64,000 nt of DNA, taken from contig JAXRKP010000268.1 in assembly GCA_037039925.1 (NCBI GenBank), positions 114,101 through 178,100 on the forward strand, in the 5' to 3' direction. The stretch comes from Doris montereyensis (lineage: Eukaryota; Mollusca; Gastropoda; Nudibranchia; Dorididae). This document shows, in pieces, positions 36,901 through 42,900 of this stretch. Made by a program: the position numbers and the translations under genes. Below the pieces are notes generated by a model. The model did no database searches and was not told the DNA's origin. It saw nothing but the letters and a program-made list of their open reading frames with translations. The number at the start of each line of letters is the position of its first letter. The stretch's first letter is position 1.

Positions 36901-39900
36901 ATACATATGTTGATGGAGACAGTTGTGCCCAGTCCTGAGTCTGAGTAGGGTGACCTGGGACTTTCTGTCAAGTTGGTGAATGGGGTCTTTGGGGTTATAA
37001 CTACTGTGTTCCTCTCCCAATTGATGCATGAAATGAAACTTTGATATATCTTAAGGGCATGAAAAAAGATAATAGTGATGATTTCCCAGTTTCTGTGAAT
37101 CATTCCAGGTTTTTTTTGGTTTTTTTTAACTTAGAGGGAGTTCATCAACTTTTCTCATGGGCGTTTTATTTTGAGCAAGAGAAGGCACGTGCGAGAGAAA
37201 ACGAGGTGGATTTTGTTTTCCTGTGTTGACAAATTTGCAATGATTTTTGTACTGCCATCTTACCCTGCATAAAAATTTTATATGTGCCTGTTATAAAGTT
37301 GATTATTTTATTCATTTGACAAAATTGTTTCCTCTTTAATTTTTCTCTTGAAAGCATTGAAGAATGTGATTATTCATGTAAAAAGCCTAGAAACATTGAG
37401 AGTAGTGTGTGTGTATGGCTTAGTTTCTTTCCTTTCTCTTCAATGCCATTATACAAAATTGATCTCTTTAGCTTGTTTAACAAGTAATTTATCAAGCACA
37501 TATTATTTCCTGATGAAGTAGACCAATCAAGAGTTATCAAATTTTGTTTCAGCTTAGTTTCATATTTAAAAAGGCCAAATGGAGAAAATTATTACAACAA
37601 TCAGATGAATTTTTCCTTTTGTTTTTATTACTTTTTTATCATGTAACAGATAAGGTATATTATTCATATTACTTTTTATTATTCATATCACTTTTTATCA
37701 TTCATTTTATGTTTTATTATTCATATTACTTTTTATTATTCACATACTTTTTATTATTCATTTTACGTCATCTTATTATTCATTTTATTTTTACTTTGTA
37801 TTATTCATGTTTTTTATTATTCACATTATTTATTATTCATATTGTTTTTTATTATTCATATCATAGTACTTTTTATTATTTATTACTTTTTCATTCATGT
37901 TGCTTTGTATTATTTATTATTCTTTTATTATTCATAGTTTATTTTTTATTATTCATTATTACTTTTTATTATTCATGTTGCTTTGTATTATTCATGTTGC
38001 TTTTTATTATTATTGCTTTGTATTATTTATATTACTTTTTATTATTCATGTTGCTTTGTATTATATATTACTTTTTATTACTTTATTATTTATTCTTTTT
38101 ATTATTCATGTTGCTTTGTATTATTTATATTACTTTTTATTATTCATGTTGCTTTGTATTATTCATATTACTTTTTATTATTCATGTTGCTTTGTATTAT
38201 TTATATTACTTTTTATTATTATTCTTTTTATTATTTATATTACTTATATTATTTTATTATTATTCTTTGTATTATTATAGTTACTTTTTATTATTCATGT
38301 TGCTTTGTATTATTACTTTTTATTATTCATGTTGCTTTGTATTATTTATATTACTTTTTATTATTCATTCTTTTATTATTCATATTACTTTTTATTATTT
38401 ATATTACTTTTTATTATTCATGTTACTTTGTATTATTTATATTACTTTTTATTATTCATTCTTTGTATTATTTATATTACTTTTTATTATTTGCTTTGTA
38501 TTATTTATATTACTTTTTATTATTCATGTTGCTTTGTATTATTTATATTACTTTTTATTATTTCATGCTTTTTATTATTCATGTTATTTATATTTACTTT
38601 TTTATTAATTATTATTTATATTACTTTTTATTATTCATATTACTTTTTATTATTCATATTACTTTTTTTGTTTATTTAAAGATACTATTCCCACTTTTGA
38701 ATACAAAATCTGTTTAAATGACGGTTTAGGTGGAGAATTTACAAAGATGGAAACACAATTAAATTTTCATTATTTTAAACTAATTTTCATTAGTTTAACC
38801 TGCCAGAAATCGGCTGCATGCTAGACAGCCCGCTGTGTTTAGCCTGGCCATACACTGCCGCTTGCTAACTGCTTCCCAGTGATCCCGCCAACCCCGCCAT
38901 GGTTACCACCTTTCTCTTTGAACAATCAGATTGGCTCGGCAAAACTATTTTTTGTTACTTATTTTAAGTGCTATTATTGCTAGAATGCTGATTGGTCATA
39001 ATCCTAGTGTAATACGTCACTTTCCGTGAAGCCTGTCGTTGGTGGCATTTTTAGCTACTGTGCTGCCTTTTGGTTAAACACCCATATTTCATCGCTTTGT
39101 TTCAATAGTATTTTTTAATGTTTTTCTGCTTTTGTTTTTATTTTTATCGTCAATTTTGTCGTAATGGACTGCCAGCAATAGTGACATGGAGAGAGAAAAA
39201 TCCTTTCTTAACGCCACCCATCAGAAGTATAATGGGATGCTTAGAAAATGTAAACACACCACAGTGATCTGGTTGCAGAGAAATTGAATCTAGGTCAGCG
39301 TTTCCGGTGGGGAATCTGCACACTGAGTTAGATGTCACTTCTGGTAGAAAAATTTGTTGAATGAAAGAAAACGATCTTGGGATAATTTTCGTTACTCATA
39401 GAAGCTAGGCAAGAGTCTTCAATGCATAAAGAACAACCAAGTCAGAAAGTCATGTATTTATAGATGTATGAGAGCAGATTTATTTATAGGCTGAAAATAG
39501 CGCAGTGATAACGCCCAACACATTTGTCAACCCATTTCGCAGAGAAGCTTACACATGTATTGATATTTCAAATGTATCTTCTTCGTTTTTTAAATTTTAC
39601 CTGACTGTTTTAATTCACCAGCTGAGCAACGGAGACAAACAAATCCTCGATACTGTGCTTCCTATGTTGTCCACACTTTCCTCGTCTGAAAGCTTACTGT
39701 TCCACGTGAAAGAGATGGCGGACAACTTGAAAGTGGTGGTTGCCACAAGAGGTCGCGTTTGGGCTCCGATCCTCAAAAACGTGAACCAGAACCAGAAAAT
39801 ATTGAGAGAGATCCCAAAATATCAATACGGGTAATAGTATTGCTATAAAAGTGTCCATTCTTATTTCTTCACTTTTTTTTTCTCTATTTGTGAATTTTTA

Positions 39901-42900
39901 TTTCACTTCTTATTGGGGAAAACTAAGTCTGAAAAAAATGTTCTAAGATTATTTACATGTCAATCACTTTTAGAAGAGTTTCATCAGCAATGTCTGATGG
40001 TTTATTGGACTTGGTAGGTAGTGATTAACGACAACAGAAACACAACACGTTTTCAAATACAAATATATTACAATATTTATTTGATTTTTTTTTGTAATAA
40101 AAGGCATTTTGTAAAAGGCATTTACTTTGATTTATAAGTGGCTACAACTTATTACATTAACACACCATTTACGAAATATTTTTTGTTTCATTTTTCTTCT
40201 TCCGTTTTTTCTCTCCCATCTCTTCTTTTAAAAATTTGATATGATCTTTTAGGATGGTTTTCTTTTTCTTTTCATTGTGCATCCTTGTATTAACTTATGA
40301 CACTAGTTGCTAATTGTACCTCCTTGTTCTGTCTAGAAAAAACGACCAGAATGAAAGACTGTCTGGCAGCAGGCCGTTGATAGAGGTTTTAGACAAGAAC
40401 CCTACAAACGTCCATTCACATAAAAAAACACCAAAGGAGGATGGATTTTCTGAAGGTAGAGATATTTGTAGGCACATCTCTTGATGATTTTAATGAATTG
40501 CAATACACGAAAGTAGAACCGATTGAAGCGTGGTTGAAAAATAGCTTTTCAATTTTTAACCGATGCTTCGTGAGACCTCAACCCAGAATGATGTTTTTGA
40601 TCAAAATTTCTTTTGATGATAGAGCAGAGGGTGGACATGATGAAAGTGATATAGATGATGACTTTTTAGGCAATTTTAGAGAGTGACGATGACTCAGAAT
40701 CAGAGAGAAATGATGTAGGCCTAGATCGAGATAACCACGAGACTTCTACTACTGAGAATGAGAGAAAATAACGACACTGATGAATGGGCTTCTCAATTTT
40801 CTGATGTCGATGTGGACGATTTTATTGGCTATGAACAAATTAATTGTTTTACACGATTTACTAGCAGATGCTTCTCCCATTGAATTTTGTCATTTGTTTA
40901 TTTCTGAGGATTATTATATTCAAACAGACTTTTACAGCTCATATTTCAATATTGCTTTTTTTACATTGTCGCCCGCAGAGACTGGTCCCAAAGTAAACTC
41001 CAACAGGCAATGGAAGAGTCGTGTAGCCAGATGGTGCCAGTCCAAGGCCACGGACTCATTTGCTTGGCCCGCCTGTTAGAAGACAGAGACGCTGACGCTG
41101 TGCAACGGAAAGATGCCCTGTTGAAGGTATTTACGCTGGGGTAAAAATGGGGTATGTGATGATTCAATTGTAGTTTGTGATTGTCTAAAATTTCTTCTGG
41201 TTTCTCTTTCAAAACATCTTACCATATGGCATTTAGGAATGAAGATATTGACTCAAGCCAAGCTGGTAAAGAAAAAATCTAGGTAACAAAATGTACCAAC
41301 ATTTTTGATTTGTGCAACACGACTGGCTGTTTTTTGTTTTTTTTTGGGTGTCTGTCTACAATCTCTCTGATTTCTTTGTCATCAAGGAGCTTCTGAGGGC
41401 AGATCACAGCACTCTGTGCACATTAAAGATCCCTTGGCTCTTTACAGCAAAGTTGAAAATCCTGTCAAAAACCAGATCACCGTAGTCATGCATGTTGGTA
41501 AAATTAAAACGAAATCACCAGCTGTGTCATATGCCCTGATTTTGTTCATGGATTTCCTCTGCACAGAGTAGGATTTTGTCTCTGATTTCCGTGTCATCAA
41601 CTGTGTCGTAGGCTTGGTCGGAATGTGTATGGCTCCACGTTAGAGTTGATTGAGTTACGGCAACATGCATTATAAAGTATGCTTGTGACTTTTCGTTGGC
41701 ATGCGATTAGTCGCTTTTAATCCCATGGTTTGATTAACATTTCACTCTGTGGCTATGTCACCAGATTTTCATGAAGAACTTGACTCACCTGGACTCCTAC
41801 ATCTACCTGGCAGCTGTCAACGGATTATCTGCCCTTGGCAACCTCTTTGCCGATGATGTGGTGCCTTGCCTGGCCAACGAATTTCGGGTCGCTCTGCCTG
41901 AAGGACCAGAATTCAAAATCGGTGGAAACGACTTTAAAGTCGGGGAGGCGTTAGTGAAAGCCACTCGCAGACTTGGTAAGATTTGAGTATTGGTCTGATT
42001 TTGTTTTTTTTTATTTTTTCTTTATATTCACATGGCATTTTCATGCTGTGTGATTTTTAATTTGTGTGATATCATTAACATTTTTATATATGAAAACTTG
42101 TGATTTTCTTGTACAAAGAATTTATCAGGGAGATTATGATTTAAATGGGGGTTGTTTTTTTTAATTATTTCTCTATGATTAAAGTTTATATCAAAGCCAT
42201 GAAAGTGAATAGTTAACAAGATTTTCATATACTTCAAAAGTGATTTGTGTAAGTTTGCAGTCTTATTGCTCAAAATTTCATAATGAAGAGAAACAGTTTA
42301 GAAGCTATGCAAGAAAGCATTGATTCTTTAAAAATTGTTAAAAACACCTCTTTGTAAGGGAATAGATCTGCATATATATATATATATATATATATATAGT
42401 CAACACTGATTATATTGCTTGGAATAGGCTTTAAGATATTGAACATGGAAAGTATAAGATAAATGCTATTTATTATTATTAGTAGTAGTAGTAGTAGTAG
42501 TAGTGTTATTATTAGTAGTATATTATTATGTTGAGTTACAGATTATTAGTTTTATCTGATTGATTAGGGGTACTCGGTGGTTCAGAGGGAAAGTGTTCAC
42601 CTCTCAAAAGGTAAGGATTTGTGTCCCAGGATAGTTTGAACAATTTTCATGGATTTTAAAAGTTATTTTAAAAAAAAAAAAAAAACCCGCTCCCGGTCCA
42701 GGTAGATGGATCAACATGAAGTCCCATCAGAGGCAGACGGTAACGAGGATGTCCCGTGTGCAGATCACAACACTCTGTGCACATTTAAGATCCCTTGGCT
42801 CTCCCGGCATAATTTAAGACCCTGACGTCATCACCTTAGTTGTGGACGTTGGTAAAACCAAAATCAAATCAAATCCTATCACCGTAATAAACAATTTATT

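Noticed and set aside
37544..38717. Long Phe/Tyr/Leu frames (up to 354 codons)
   Set aside because: AT-rich tandem repeat in a TANGO6 intron, with no start context or domain.
40441..40686. Alternative extension of TANGO6 exon 14
   Set aside because: The frame differs from the TANGO6 frame, and the sequence fits a piggyBac N-terminus better. The GAAG|GTAGAG donor keeps the TANGO6 phase.
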